The notes below the pieces were generated by a model. That model worked only from the letters and a program-made list of their open reading frames with translations. It was not told the DNA's origin and made no database searches. Below, piece after piece: positions 9,900 through 21,640 of a DNA stretch of 64,000 nucleotides (position 1 is the stretch's first letter; each line of letters begins with the position of its first letter). Source of the stretch: Malurus cyaneus samueli (Eukaryota > Chordata > Aves > Passeriformes > Maluridae); NCBI GenBank assembly GCA_009741485.1, contig CM019228.1:13632721-13696720 (forward strand), read 5' to 3'. The translations under genes and the position numbers were made by a program.

Positions 9900-11746
9900 C
9901 CTGGCTCAAGGATCCTGAACTGGACACCCTCTTCCCTTCCCACCCTTGCTCCCAAAGATCTCCCAAGCCCTAAATCACTCCAATATTCCATTTATTGCTC
10001 TAAAGCTTCCTGGGAAGCCAGTGCATGTCCCAATGCCAGGGAATTCCCTGAGAGCATTGTTTTCCATGGATGCCTTTGTGCCTTTGCAGGGAGCTCAACA
10101 CGGAGCGGAGCACAAATTGTCCTTCCAGCTCAAATTCAGCAGGAAAACGGGATTTTGATCCCATTCATTTCCTCCTGAATTCCTCATTCATGGCCTTTTT
10201 TCTTCCTATTCCTGCTATCCCTGCCCCTCCCTTCCCTGCCCAGGAATCATCAATGGGAATTCTGCAAATGGAGCTGCGCTGTTTCCAGCTCATCGAGCTC
10301 CAATCACTGGCAATGCCCCATTAGAGAGGAAACCTCCCCCAGTAAATTACAGCTGGGCCATAAATGGGAGCGGTTGGAGAGGTTTTATGGCTCCATAAAC
10401 TCCTGGGAGTTTAGAGCAAACACGGAATCGGATTTTTAAAGCTGAATGTGAGACCCCCAAAAGGTCCAAAATCTGCATTTCCCTTCAGACCCACCCTGGT
10501 CACGCTGTGGGGCAAAACCATCAGGAAATATCAAAATTCAGCAGAACAAAGCCAAGTCTCCAGTTCAAAATTCCCTTTGTCTATAGAGAGGCCCTTAGAG
10601 GACTGGAATAAATACCTGAAAAGCAAAGATGGTTTGGACTTCTTCAACCCAGCCTGTGGGAAATGAAAGGAAAAGGACTTTTTTTTCAATTTCACGAAGA
10701 GCAGGCTGCTAAAACATGGCAAAAACAAACAGAGCCGGGCCAAGCTGGAAGATTGAATGCAGGGTTGTTGACCTGATTTCTCAGGATTTGTACAACCATT
10801 GGAAAAGGAACTGATTTTCCAAGAGCTGGGGAGATTCCTCTGAACTAAACTGAGCTGAGCTCTGAGCTCTGCCCTGCAGGGGTTTGTGGGACATCAGTGG
10901 AGCAGGACAGGGAATGGGATCAAAGCCCTGAGCCAGGATCCCTTTTTTCCCTGCCTCTATCCCTTATTATTATTTTTGCTTGCTCCTTTTCCGTTTGAAG
11001 CCAGCCAGGGTTGAGCGAGCATGGAAATGTTTGAACTGCTCAAGGTTTGATTCTTCCCTTTTTTTTTTTCCCAGGGATATTCAGGGCCTGGGCCCCTGGG
11101 TTTGTCCACCTGGCTCTGTTCTCCTGGGAGCAGAGGGAGCATGGAAAACCCTCAGGGAGCACCTCTGAAGGGGAAAAGGAGGAATTTTAGGAGTCCCCAT
11201 CTGATGGATCCTTTCTTTGTCAGGTTTTACTCCCATGGCTCTGCAATCAGGGTCCCCTGGTTTGGCAAAAAGGCACATCCAGCCAGGGAATGAGAAGCTT
11301 TTCCTACAGACATCCTCTCAGAGCCTCAGTTGGGAAGGGTGGAGGGAAGAAAGGGTGGGAAGAGCCCTTTCCTGGTGCCAGGAAGGGAGCAGGGATTGGG
11401 ACATCTCAGCCCTGCCACACGTTAATGATTCCTCTCAGTTGTCAAGGGCAGGGGTGGCTTGAATTTTCTGACCCCAGGAATATTCTGGAGCTTTCCCAAA
11501 AGTGATTAGGATTGGGCAGAGCTGGAGGTGCCCAAAGGGATGGGGAGAAGGTGGGGAAGCCCAGAGAGATGTGTAGGGTGGAAGATCCCAAGGGTTGTGT
11601 TGATGTCCCACACCTGGAACACAGACCATCAGGGGCTCAGGAGGCTCCTTTAGTCAGCCCTGGCATGGCTAAAATTAAACCTCATTTTTGCTGTTTCCAT
11701 TGAACAGTGCACTTTTCCTGGATAACAATCAGATGGATGACACGTA
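9900..11746. other. Unique non-coding stretch
   Basis: No gene is recognised. The segment 10320-10445 (AGTAAATTACAGCTGGGCCA, TTTTATGGCTCCATAAACTC) has CNE-like texture, but this cannot be tested here. A T-run with an adjacent CAG lies near 11058-11074. Confidence 0.5.
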
Positions 11747-11883
11747 GAGGGAATTCCAGTATTTTAGAGCTATTTCCATCAATGTGTGATGGTTACTTGC
11801 ATTCAGGACGGGCATTTCCCAATATTTTGGAGATATTTTCATGGATGTGTGATGGTTTCTTGCATTTGGGAGGGGCATTTCCC
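11747..11883. repeat. Two-copy tandem duplication, about 68 bp
   Basis: CCAGTATTTTAGAGCTATTT...GTGTGATGGTTACTTGCATT is followed directly by CCAATATTTTGGAGATATTT...GTGTGATGGTTTCTTGCATT. Each copy ends in GGGCATTTCCC. Confidence 0.75.
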
Positions 11884-12274
11884 TGCCTCTGTGATCGGAT
11901 GTGTCTGGAGGAAACTCCCAAGCTCCTGCAGAGCTCTGGTTGGATGTGACAGCACCTGGAGGCCTCAAACCATTCCCAGGATGAGAGAATTCCAACTCTC
12001 CAGTGGTGGCAACCACCTGGAGTAGCTTGGTAGTAGGTATAGCAAATAAACAACAGGGATGGTGATGGGAATAGAGGAACAAGAGGAAGAAATCCTGGAT
12101 TTTTAGCCAAATGAAATCTGAGGGGTATCAGGAAGCAGTGATGGACTCCTTACTTTGAGCTCAGCTGAAAATTTGTTCTGTGTGTAGCTGTCACCAACAG
12201 TGACCCTCAAATGTATCATGGAAGAGAAAGGCAATTTAATGAGGAAGAAAATGGAAAATTCATTCCAGCCAGGT
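11884..12274. other. Unique non-coding stretch
   Basis: Nothing is recognised. Confidence 0.55.
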
Positions 12275-12485
12275 TTCCCTTCCCTTCCCTTCCCTTCCCT
12301 TCCCTTCCCTTCCCTTCCCTTCCCCTTCCCTTTCCTTCCCTTCCCTTCCCTTCCCTTTCCTCCCTCCCCTTCCCTTCCCTTCCCTTCCCTTCCCTCCTCT
12401 CCCTTCCCTTCCTTCCTTCCCTTCCCAAACCTTCCCTTCCCAAACCTTCCAAACCTTCCCTTCCCTTCCAAACCTTCTCTTTCTC
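12275..12485. repeat. (TTCCC)n microsatellite
   Basis: About 200 bp of TTCCC pentamers, with TTTCC, CCTCC and CCAAACC variants toward the 3' side. One strand is nearly pure pyrimidine. Frames of 230-265 codons that run through it into the next CR1 are artefacts. Confidence 0.95.
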
Positions 12486-12535
12486 CCTTGTGGCCATGTG
12501 GGCCATGGAAATGGGATTCCAGATGCACGTCCAGC

Positions 12536-12955
12536 TGGATCTGGGAAGCAGCTGGAGCACCTTTGAAAGGCTCAGAGATTGGGATTGTTCAGCCTGGAGA
12601 AGAAAAGGTTCCAGGGAGAGCTCAGAGCCCCTTTTGGGGCCTAAAGGGGCTCCAGGAGAGCTGGAGAGGGACTGGGGACAAGGGATGGAGGACAGGACAC
12701 AGGGAATGCTTCCCAGTGCCAGAGGGCAGGGATGGAGTGGATATTGGGAAGGAATTGTTCCCTGGGAGGGTGGGGAGCCCTGGCACAGGTGCCCAGAGAA
12801 GCTGTGGCTGCCCCTGGATCCGCATGGCCAAGGCCAGGCAGGACATTGGGGCTGGGAGCAGCCTGGGACAGTGGGAGGTGTCCCTGCCCATGGAAGTGGG
12901 GGAATGGGATGATCCATAAGATTCCTTCCATCCCAAACTGCTCCGGGATCCCCTG
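12536..12955 (+). mobile_element. CR1 LINE 3' portion
   Basis: In order: GGGATTGTTCAGCCTGGAGA, AGAGCTCAGAGCCCC, GGAGAGCTGGAGAGGGACTG, TATTGGGAAGGAATTGTTCC, GAAGCTGTGGCTGCCCCTGG, GGACATTGGGGCTGGGAGCA, GTGGGAGGTGTCCCTGCC, then CCTTCCATCCCAAACTGCTC at the 3' end. This is one of the better preserved copies here. It contains no intact reverse-transcriptase frame; like most avian CR1 copies it holds only the last few hundred bases. Confidence 0.92.
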
Positions 12956-13860
12956 ACCCCCTGAACTGGGTGCTCTGCTTGTGCCCAGCTCCACCTGGCA
13001 GCTCCCCCATCACAATTTCAGAGTTTATGGAACCTTTCCTTGCTGAAGAACCAGTTTATTTTTAGGAACATAGGGTTTTTTTTTCCTGTTTCCAGCACAT
13101 GAAGGAGCACAGGTTGGGACAGCAGCTCAGCCTGAGGGACCCCACGGAGGGCAGGAAACAAAGGAGCACCCACAGACAGCTGGGAATGCTGGATCCAGAC
13201 AATGCAGTCTTTTTTTGGCATTTCCCCGCGGGGAAGAGGAGATAGGACAGGCAGGAATGAGGACATGTGACTCCTCATTACGGGGGAGATTTTTTTTTGG
13301 AGGAGCAGATCTGTCCCTGAGGAAATTCCTCTGAAGAGCGAGGACGGATGAGCTGCCCTTGCTTGGGATTAGCAGCAAGGACAGCCCGGGTCCCTCTGTG
13401 CCCCTGCAGGAGCTGAGCTGTGCCAGAGCAGCAAAGGCACAGATGGAGCAGGGAAAACGGGATGCAGTGGGTTTGTACAGGGAGCAGTGAATACAAAAGG
13501 TGCAGAGAACAAATGTTTGTTCTCCTGAAATAGGGCAGGAGGAAGGCAGGGCTGGGAATGGGCTGGATGCAGAGCTGCCTTTGGGAAGGATTAAAGCCAT
13601 CAGGGCAGGCAGGAGCTGAGGATACCCAGGGAAGAGCCTCCGGTGTGGATCCGGCTGATCCAGGCTCTCAGGGTGCCTGTGGAAGAGAAGGCACTGCCAG
13701 GCATTTCCCTTCTGATCCCCAAAATCTGGCAGCAGCTCCAGAGCCGCCAGAGCACTGAGCACATGGAATCACAGCCTGGGTGAGCAGGAATGGGTGAGCA
13801 AGGACAGGCTGGGCACTGCTGATGGCCGAGGAGGGAGCTGGGAAACATCCCCTGCTGTTC
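12956..13860. other. Unique non-coding stretch
   Basis: No gene or repeat family is recognised. A 211-codon antisense frame (13127-13762) has no domain that I recognise and no supporting splice or codon evidence. Confidence 0.55.
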
Positions 13861-14662
13861 CAGGTGTGTTATCACCTGTTCCTGTGGTGTGTTATCCCAT
13901 CCCAGTGTGTTATCACCTGTCCAGGTCACTGTTCCGGTGTGTTATCCCATCCGTGTGTTATCACCTGTCCAGGTTTATCACTGTTCAGGTGTGTTATGCC
14001 CATCCCAGTGTGTTATCACCTGTCCGGTTTATCACTGTTCCAGGTGTGTTATCACCTGTACACCTGAGGCTTTACAGCTGTTCCAGGTGTGTTATCCCAT
14101 CCAGTGTGTTATCACCTGTCCCAGTTGTGTTATCACCCATCCCAGATGTGTTAGCACCCATTCCAGGTGTGTTATCACCTGTCCGGGTGTGTGATCACTT
14201 CTTTAGGTGTGTCATCACCTGTCCACATGTGTGTTAACACCCATCCCAGGTGTGTTATCACCTGTTCCAGGTGTGTTATCACCTGTTCCAGTGTGTTATC
14301 ACCTGCAGCTTTTCACTTTCCAGGTGTGTTATCCCATCCATGTGTGTTATCACCTGTCCAGGCATATTATCAGCTGTTCCAGGTGTGTTATTGCCCATCC
14401 CATGTGTGTTATCACCTGTCCAGGTGTGTTATCACCTGTCCCAAATATGTTAGCACCAGTCCAGGTGTGTTATTGCCCATCCCAGGTGTGTTAGCACCAG
14501 TCCAGGTGAGTTATCACCTGTCCCAGGCATGCCATCACCTGTTCTGGGTGTGTCATCACCTGTCTAGGTATGTTATCACCTGTCCAGGTGTGTTATTACG
14601 TGTCCAGATGTGTAATCACCTGTCCAGGTATGTTATCACCTGTCCAGGTGTGTCATCACCAC
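13861..14662. repeat. 21-bp minisatellite with E-box palindromes
   Basis: About 38 tandem units near CCAGGTGTGTTATCACCTGT, with unit length about 21 bp and some units shortened or shifted. The consensus core CAGGTG-TGTTAT-CACCTG is itself a 6-bp inverted repeat with a 6-bp loop. By hand I count about 22 CACCTG and 15 CAGGTG words; these are the same E-box core on opposite strands. Because 21 is a multiple of three, frames stay open for 100-190 codons (VLSPVPGV-like peptides). These are not genes. Confidence 0.93.
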
Positions 14663-14867
14663 CTGGGGCAGCAGGGAATGCGGGGCAGGGCAGTGGCCCA
14701 GCAGGAATGGGGTGTTCCTCCAATAAATGGGATTGAATGACAGGGCTGTTGGGATTTGGCAGCTCCCAGGTGGAATCCAAGGATATTTTCCATGCATGGA
14801 TGTCAGGAATGGACAAAGTTCCCTGTGAGAGAGTTGAGCACTGGGGGAAGAGGGACTGGAGAGTCCC
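14663..14867. other. Short unique spacer
   Basis: Nothing is recognised between the minisatellite and the next CR1. Confidence 0.5.
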
Positions 14868-15312
14868 AGATTGCTGGGATTGTTAAACCTGGAAATTGGG
14901 AAGAGAGAGGGAAGCAGCCAAACAATGGGAGAAAACATTAGGGGAACTGAGGGTATGAGAAAAAAACTCTTATTGGGAAGAAATCTTCCCTGTGAGGGTG
15001 AGGAGCTGGGGCCTTAGGAGAGCTGGAGAGGACTGGGACAAGGGATGGAGGGACAGGACACAGGGAATGGCTTCCCAGTGCCAGAGGACAGGGATGGATG
15101 GGATATTGGGAAGGAATGTTCCCGAGGGTGGGGAGGCCCTGCACAGGGTGCCCAGAGAGCTGTGGCTGCCCCTGGATCCCTGGCAGTGTCCAAGGCAGGC
15201 TGGACATTGGGCTGGGAGCACCTGGGACAGTGGGAGGTGTCCCTGCCATGGCAGGGGTGGAATGACATGAGTTTTAAGGTTCATCCCAACCCATCGCAGG
15301 GTTTTGTGATCA
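14868..15312 (+). mobile_element. CR1 LINE, composite of two 3' fragments
   Basis: A first fragment (GGGATTGTTAAACCTGGAAA...TTATTGGGAAGAAATCTTCC to about 15006) is followed by another that restarts farther 5' in the element (GGGGCCTTAGGAGAGCTGGA) and continues to GGGTGGAATGACATGAG and the CATCCCAACCC 3' end. The order is not collinear with a single CR1, so this is either two adjacent insertions or a duplication. Single-base losses are common (GGAATGTTCCC, CAGAGAGCTGTGG). Confidence 0.8.
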
Positions 15313-15718
15313 GCCACAACCACAGAACTTTTAGGAATCCCCTGCTGTGCCCAAGGAGCTGTGTCCAGCAGAGGAAAACACAGATTCTCTTCCTGAGAGC
15401 AGAGAAATGGGAAGGCTGAGTTCTCCTGCTGCCTGAGGGATCATCCCTGGGGATCAGGGCTGGTTCCACAGGGGGCTGCCCGTGGTGCTGGAAGAGTTCC
15501 CTCCCCACCAGGGCCGGGTGCCCCGGTGTTCCCAGGGCTCCAGGGGACATTCCTGGAGCTGGAGAGGAAGATGTCAAGGAAAAGGGTCAGCAACTCCTAA
15601 ACCCAGCAGTGGGAGTGGGATAAACCAGGCTGCAGCTCAGGTGGGGCAGGGGGCTGGAAGGGCCATTCCCAAAGGATGAAGCATCCTGGTGGGATTTGCA
15701 GGGCAGCAGAGGGTGGTG
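15313..15718. other. Unique non-coding stretch
   Basis: Nothing is recognised. Confidence 0.55.
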
Positions 15719-15822
15719 ACTTTTTCCACTGATGGCAAAACATCCCCAGGACATCTTCCACTGATGGGAAAATATTTATGGATATCTTCCTATGATGGAA
15801 AAAATTCCACAGACATCTCCAT
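15719..15822. repeat. Three-copy tandem repeat, about 31-34 bp
   Basis: TTTTCCACTGATGGCAAAAC, TTCCACTGATGGGAAAATAT and TTCCTATGATGGAAAAAATT start three successive copies, each ending in GACATC or GATATC. Confidence 0.65.
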
Positions 15823-17867
15823 CTGTCCATCAAGGGTTTGTAGAACCCCAGACACTGACAAATCCACCCTCTGTCTCTCCTTCCCATCCCGATTTTCCAT
15901 CCCTGTCACCCTGGACAGCTGAGAGTGTTTCTGTTACCCAGCAGGATTTCAGGACAAACTCTTTGTGCCTGAGAACTTTCAAAGACAACCTGCAGGCAGA
16001 AACACCTGAAACACCCCAGAATTCCCAGAACAGAAAGACTCCAGGCTTCCAGAGGCTCCTGGAGAATGCCTGGGGTCAGGGACTCTGTGAACCTGCCCCA
16101 GACACAGAAAATCAGGAATTTTAACCAAATCTTTACAAGGATTCCCAGTCCTGGAGCCCTGCACAGGCTTTGGGATGAGGAGGGAGCTCTCCCTACGTTG
16201 TGTGGCTTTGGGATGAGGAGAACCTTCCCTCTCTTTTTTCTCCATCTTCCACAGGATCTGGACACAAATCCTGCCAGGATGGAGGATGAGGAGCACAGCA
16301 GGACTTGGAGGTGGGAAGGAGCTCTGTGGGTGTCTGTACACCTGAACAAGGCTCCAGGAAATACCAGAGTGCTCCCTGGGTGTTATTTTAGCTCCTGGGA
16401 AGTTCAGGATTTTCCTGCCAGGCCCCTCCATTAAAATTCAGGACCACAACCCTTCCTTGAAGCACTTCCCCAGTTTAACAGACAGAATGATCCTCACCAG
16501 GAAATGGTCAGGGAATAATCAGGTAAGGATGATTTTCCTGGGCATCCTGATCATGAGCACTTTGTCTTCCCCAACACCGGTTTAGACGTGAAATCATTGT
16601 TAAAATATTCAGAATTAACAGAAACTCTGTATTTCAAGGGTCTGGTGAGGGTGGGAGATCCCAGACACAGAACAGCTTCACTTTGGTGGGAAATACAAAC
16701 CAGAGAAGCCTTGGAGATGTCTCAGGAGGCCCTAAAACACGGATCACACATTCCCAAAATCCTGATCCATCAAGGTGGATTTACTGGAAATGTTTTTCCA
16801 TCTGTGGAACCAGTGGCTCACTGCATCTGCCGGGGCAGTCAGAGCCTCTGGGAATTTCCTTTTGCATCTCCTGGCACTCCAAGGCTCCAATCTGAGAATT
16901 CCCAGCTCCTCAGGTTCCCAAACTCACCTTAAATCTCAGGTTTGGAGTGACTTTTTTTATTGGAACCCTTTCCAGAGGAAAAGCTCAGAGAAGTTATCCA
17001 TCCTCTCTCAGCACCAGCCTGACTGGATGACCCCAATTTATCCTGGGGAGGAATTCAGCCCTGGATTCAAAATGGGAGACACAGAGGGAATCCTTAGATG
17101 CAGAGCTGGAGCCACCCAGCGTAGGAAGGCTCAGCGGGGTCTCTGGGCTCCTCTGATCCCTGCAGAGGGCAGAGACACCCCCAAAATCATCCTGCCCCAC
17201 TTTTGGGATCCCCACAGGCAGGAAGGGCTGCTTTGGGAACACCTTTCCCTCTGCTGATGGAAGGCAGGGAATGCAGAGAGCTCCAGTGAGAGATGGAGCT
17301 CTCAGTTCCAATGGAAAAATCAATCTCCCTCCAAACTGAGGAGGGGAAATGGAGCATGGGTCTGCTGAGAGGATTTTGGGGGGGATGAGGTGATCCTGGA
17401 GCCCCTGGATGATGGAGTTGTCCTTCCCTCAGCTCTCCCCCTATTTATTTCCCATTTTTTCCCAATATTTTATGGAATGGTTCCCCGACCCTCTGCTCTC
17501 TGGGTTATGGGCTCCCATCTCTCCCTTCATTTCACAGAATTGACTTTAAAAACATAAATATGAAAAATCGGTATTATCCTCATTCCAATCCTTTGTAGAT
17601 TTGCTGTCTTTACTGCCCCACCACCAATGCCCTCCCTTTTCCATGAACCTTTCCTGAGACACAAAATATTCCTCAAAAAACCTCAGGAGGTCAGACAGCA
17701 GGAAAGGATAAACACCTCGTTATGTCCACCACAGGTTACGCATGAGAAAATGGGAATTTTAGGGCATCACAGCGGGTCCAAGAGGCTGAAAGAGGTGATG
17801 CTGCAGCTGTGAGCAGCAGGAAGGCTCAGCATGGAATTCCAGAGGCACAGAAAGCACCTGTGGAAAT
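15823..17867. other. Unique non-coding stretch
   Basis: Two kilobases without a recognised gene or repeat family. Frames of 60-160 codons on both strands have no motif that I recognise. Confidence 0.55.
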
Positions 17868-18106
17868 AAAGACAGAAATACATAAAAAATACATACAGAA
17901 ATATACAAATATATAAAGATATTAAATCTAAATATACCAATTATATATATACATAATGTATTATATGCATATAATGTATTATGTGCATATATATACATAA
18001 TGAATATACACATAAATATCAAAATATATATAATAATATATTAACAAGTATATAATATATAAATAAATGATATGTACATAAATATGTACATTAATATCTA
18101 AATATA
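17868..18106. repeat. AT-rich (AT)n/(ACAT)n block
   Basis: About 240 bp of ATATATACATA-type sequence with many short self-complementary words, in sharp contrast to the GC-rich flanks. Confidence 0.9.
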
Positions 18107-18184
18107 AGATGGGCCCTGGAGAGTGCCACCTGTGCTGGGCCTGGGACATGGCCCTGAGGCCACAGGGACTCTGCAGCTGCTGGC

Positions 18185-18612
18185 ACCTCTTTGCTGGCTC
18201 CTTGGATGGGTTGGGAGCTCCTTGGGTGTGCTGGTGACTCCTGGGATGGCCTGGTGGCTCCTCCAGTGTTTTGGTGGCTCCTTTGAGGGCCTGGTCACTC
18301 CATGGATGGACTGAAGGCTCCTTTGATGGGCTGGTGTCTCTTTGGATGGGCTGGTGGCCCGTTTGATGGCCTGGTGCTCCCTTTGGTGGGCTGATGACTC
18401 CTTGGATGTTCTGCTACCTCCTTTGAAGGCCTGGTGGCTCCTTGGATGGCCTGGTGGCTCATTTGATGGCCTGGAGGCTCATTTGATGGCCTAATGGCCC
18501 ATTTGATGGCCTGGAGGCTCATTTGATGGCCTAATGGCCCATTTGACAGCCTGATGGCCCATTTGACAGCTGGATGGCCCATTTGATGGCCACATGACTC
18601 CTTTGGTTGCCA
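18185..18612. repeat. 20-bp minisatellite
   Basis: Roughly 21 tandem copies of TTTGATGGCCTGGTGGCTCC with variants such as CTAATGGCCCA. The 3' units are the most regular. Confidence 0.92.
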
Positions 18613-19443
18613 GGGACAGCTGGCCCAGGGGTTCTTTCATCTTCCCCCACCCCTTTGTCCCTCGGGGCTCCTTTTTGGGCTTTTCCTGCCTAAGCCAGCA
18701 ATTAATACCGAGTTTCAACTTGGCACAAGAGCACATGTTTCTTCCACCCTCAGCTCCTTTCTGTCACTTTTGGAGCCCCTGCCATTCCAGATCCATTTTC
18801 TGGATTTTAAGAATATTTTTTTTTGCTGCTCCACCGCCCTCCCTGAGCCTGTTGGAGGAGCTGAATTTTTTTCCCATTGTTCCTGACAGAATCACAAATC
18901 CCTTCTGCCCAGCCTCTCCTCAGCCACCTTAAACCAAGCTTTGTGCTGCTTGGAACCTGCTCGACCTTTAATTCCTCCTTTTAAACCCCTTCACCTCCTT
19001 CCCAGCTCAGACAGAGCTGTGAAAGGCAGCGGGAAAGGTGGAAAGGGAGCCCTTGGTGCCCTCTGAATGCCTCTCCCTGCCCTGCAGAGGGATCCTCTGG
19101 AGGGGTTTCCAATGGGACTCGTTAATGTTGCTCAGGCAGAAATGATGAGGGAGCTGAAGGAATTCAGGTGGAAGGAGGAAACATATTTTTATCCCAAAAT
19201 CTCTATTCCTGTGCACTCAAACCAACCCCTGATCATTGATGTTCTGTAAGTGTAGGAGACCAGTTCTGGGACAAAGAGATCGGAGGAAATTCAGGAAGGG
19301 GTGGGGGCAGGAAGGGCAAATTCTGGGTGGGGATTTCTGGGATGAGTTCGTGAAGGGCAGGGGTGGGAAATGAGTGGGGCTGGGAAAAGCTGCTCCCTGT
19401 GGGCTCTGGGACCTGAGGGGAAAACCTGAAAAGGTTCAAAACC
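18613..19443. other. Unique non-coding stretch
   Basis: No gene or repeat is recognised. Confidence 0.55.
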
Positions 19444-19895
19444 ATGGAAATAACAACCTTGAGAGGCTGGAGTGAGTCCAGGGAAGGGAACGGAGCTGGG
19501 GAAGGGTCTGGAGCCCCAGGAGCGGCTGAGGGAGCTGGGAAAGGGGCTCAGCCTGGAGCAAAGGAGGCTCCGGGGGACCTTGTGGCTCTGCACAACTCCC
19601 TGACAGGAGGGGACAGCCGGGGGGGTCGGGCTCTGCTCCAGGGAACAGGGACAGGAGGAGAGGGAACGGCCTCAGGCTGGAACAGGGGAAGTTTGGGTTG
19701 GGCTAGAAAACCTTTCCTAACCCTGGCACAGCTGCCTGGGGCAGGGGAAGATCTCAGTCCATGGAAATGTTCCAAATCCTGTCCCTGGAGGACAAGAGGC
19801 ACTGCTGAAGGTGGTGCTGCTGGGTCAAGGGTTGGGTTTGATCTTCCAGGTCTTTTCCAACCTTAACAATCCCAGGATCCTACAATTCCCCTGAT
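19444..19895 (+). mobile_element. CR1 LINE 3' portion
   Basis: Contains CCAGGAGCGGCTGAGGGAGC, GGGGCTCAGCCTGGAGCAAA, CTCTGCACAACTCCCTGAC, GGGCTCTGCTCCAGGGAACA and GAGGGAACGGCCTCAGGCTG. It continues into CTTTCCTAACCCTGGCACAG and the 3' tail TTGGGTTTGATCTTCCAGGT, CTTTTCCAACCTTAAC. It is the same CR1 type as the 5' part at 1336 and the minus-strand copy at 51770. Confidence 0.85.
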
Positions 19896-19966
19896 TTCCC
19901 AAGGGACAGGGAATTACTGATCCCACCTTCTGAAGCAGAGGAAGAGTTCAGGTCTTTCCCTCTTGT

Positions 19967-20062
19967 GAACAGGGAAAATTGTGCCAGGGGAGGTTTAGGT
20001 TGGATATTGGGGAAAATTCCTTCCTGGAAAGGGTTCTAACCCTTCAATACCTTAAACAGAAA
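19967..20062 (+). mobile_element. CR1 LINE internal fragment
   Basis: TGCCAGGGGAGGTTTAGGTT GGATATTGGGGAAAATTCC and GGAAAGGGTT match the CR1 segment upstream of the 3' tail. It lies just after the preceding copy, so it may be a separate insertion or a rearranged piece of it. Confidence 0.75.
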
Positions 20063-21406
20063 CCTTAAATACGCCCCTGCTCCTCTCCTTTTCCCTTGTG
20101 CTCATTTTTTCCATTTATCCATTTCTTCCTTGACTTCCCCACTTTCATCCTTGCTGCAGCTGCTGTTAAATGTCAATTATTCCAAAACCAAAACAGGTCC
20201 AAACCCAAAAAAAAGCTGCTTATTTAAAATCTCTGGGCCAAACAATTCCAGGGAAATCAGGCAGGGATCTGATCCCACAACTCCACAACCCAAATCATTC
20301 CCACAAAATTCCCAGCGCCTCTTCCCCCAGCTTTTGACTGAAATGTGGGCAGCACAAAGCACAATAATGTAACCCCCTGAATTATGTGTTTAATAGGCAG
20401 CAAGCAGCCAGGAGATGAAAAATCCGGGCATTGAATCCATAAATTATTAAATTTAACAAGGCAACAAGACATCTTTGGCCAGGAAGAAGCAAAAACGCTC
20501 CTTACAAGCTTTTTTTCCTGAAACCTCCTGGTGTGCTCACAGCTCACTGCCACCCTGCCTTGAATTGTTGCTTCAATTCTTGTTTCACTTGTCACCCCTC
20601 TCAATTATTGGAGAAAAAGGACCTAAAATAGATTTATATTTCTCTGATTTTATTAGACAGTAAAAAAGGGAAGGCTGAGCCACAGCAGTTAAATAATTTA
20701 TGACCTTTGCTAGCGGGGCAAGAAGACCTAAAATAAAAATCAAGCCCGTGTGTGGAAAAGGCAGGGTTTGTGTCTCATTGTTTTTCTTGCCTGCCGGTTT
20801 GGCTGGGAACAATTTGGAATAAATATTCAAGACATGGAGAAGTTCCATCCCCATCTCCCAGCTGCTCATTGTGAGCAGGTTCCACCCAGCAATTCCTCCC
20901 AGAGCCATCAGGCTGGAGCTGATGTGTGCTTGGATTTTGGGGTGACAAGGCAGAGATAAAGCAGTTCTGGGTGCATGGAGAGGTGTTTGTTGTCAGTAAT
21001 GAATTCCAGCAGTAAGCAATTATCATCTTTTCAATGCAGATATGAAATTCCACATATTCCCCTCCACTTCCTCCAATGTTTTCATTAACTCTCCCACAGA
21101 AAGTCTCCACAAATTGGCCTCTGGGCCCAGCACCTTCCTCAGACACCCTCAGATGGTTCACTGAGGCTCTGAGCTTTTTGGGACACCAATCTGGCCTGAC
21201 ATCCCTCCAGAGGCTTAAATCCCAAATATTCCCAACTGCAGCCCTTGGCTGGAGCTCTAAAGAGCTAAAGATATTTTCCATGGAGTGCCCAGAAATGCCA
21301 GGGGCAAATTCCAGCTCCCACAGGGTTTTTATTGCTGCTGGAGTCGTGGAGACACAAAGACAACTGAGAGGACAGAGTGGCTGAAAACTGAAAAAGAGGA
21401 GCTTTT
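20063..21406. other. Unique stretch with a CNE-like core
   Basis: No gene is recognised. The segment from about 20355 to 20800 is AT-rich, complex and repeat-free (CTGAATTATGTGTTTAATAG, AATCCATAAATTATTAAATT, GTTAAATAATTTATGACC, CCTAAAATAAAAATCAAGCC). This texture is common in conserved vertebrate non-coding elements. Conservation is untested. Confidence 0.4.
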
Positions 21407-21640
21407 GATGTGATATTGGGAAGGAATTGTTCCCTGAGAGGGTGGGGAGGGGCTGGGATGGAATTCCCAGAGAAGCTGTGGCTGCCCCTGGATCCCTGGC
21501 AGTGTCCAAGGCCAGGCTGGACATTGGGGCTGGGAGCAGCCTGGGATGGTGTAATCTGTCTCTGCCCATGGGAGGGGTGGGATGGAAATGATCCATAAAA
21601 TCCTTTCCAACCCAAACCACTCAATAATTCCACGATTCCT
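21407..21640 (+). mobile_element. CR1 LINE 3' end
   Basis: Starts at TGATATTGGGAAGGAATTGT and runs through GAGAAGCTGTGGCTGCCCCT, GTGTCCAAGGCCAGGCTGG and GGGATGGAAATGATCC to CCTTTCCAACCCAAACCACT CAATAATTCCACGATTCC, a recognisable CR1 tail. It is 5'-truncated at about 230 bp. Confidence 0.9.

Noticed and set aside
12103..13013. Gly/Arg/Glu-rich 265-codon frame
   Set aside because: Translation of (TTCCC)n joined to antisense CR1.
13794..14736. Cys/Val/Pro-rich repeat peptides
   Set aside because: Produced by the 21-bp minisatellite. Several overlapping frames are equally open.
20775..21620. 281-codon minus-strand frame
   Set aside because: Its first part is antisense CR1 and the rest is unique sequence without motifs.
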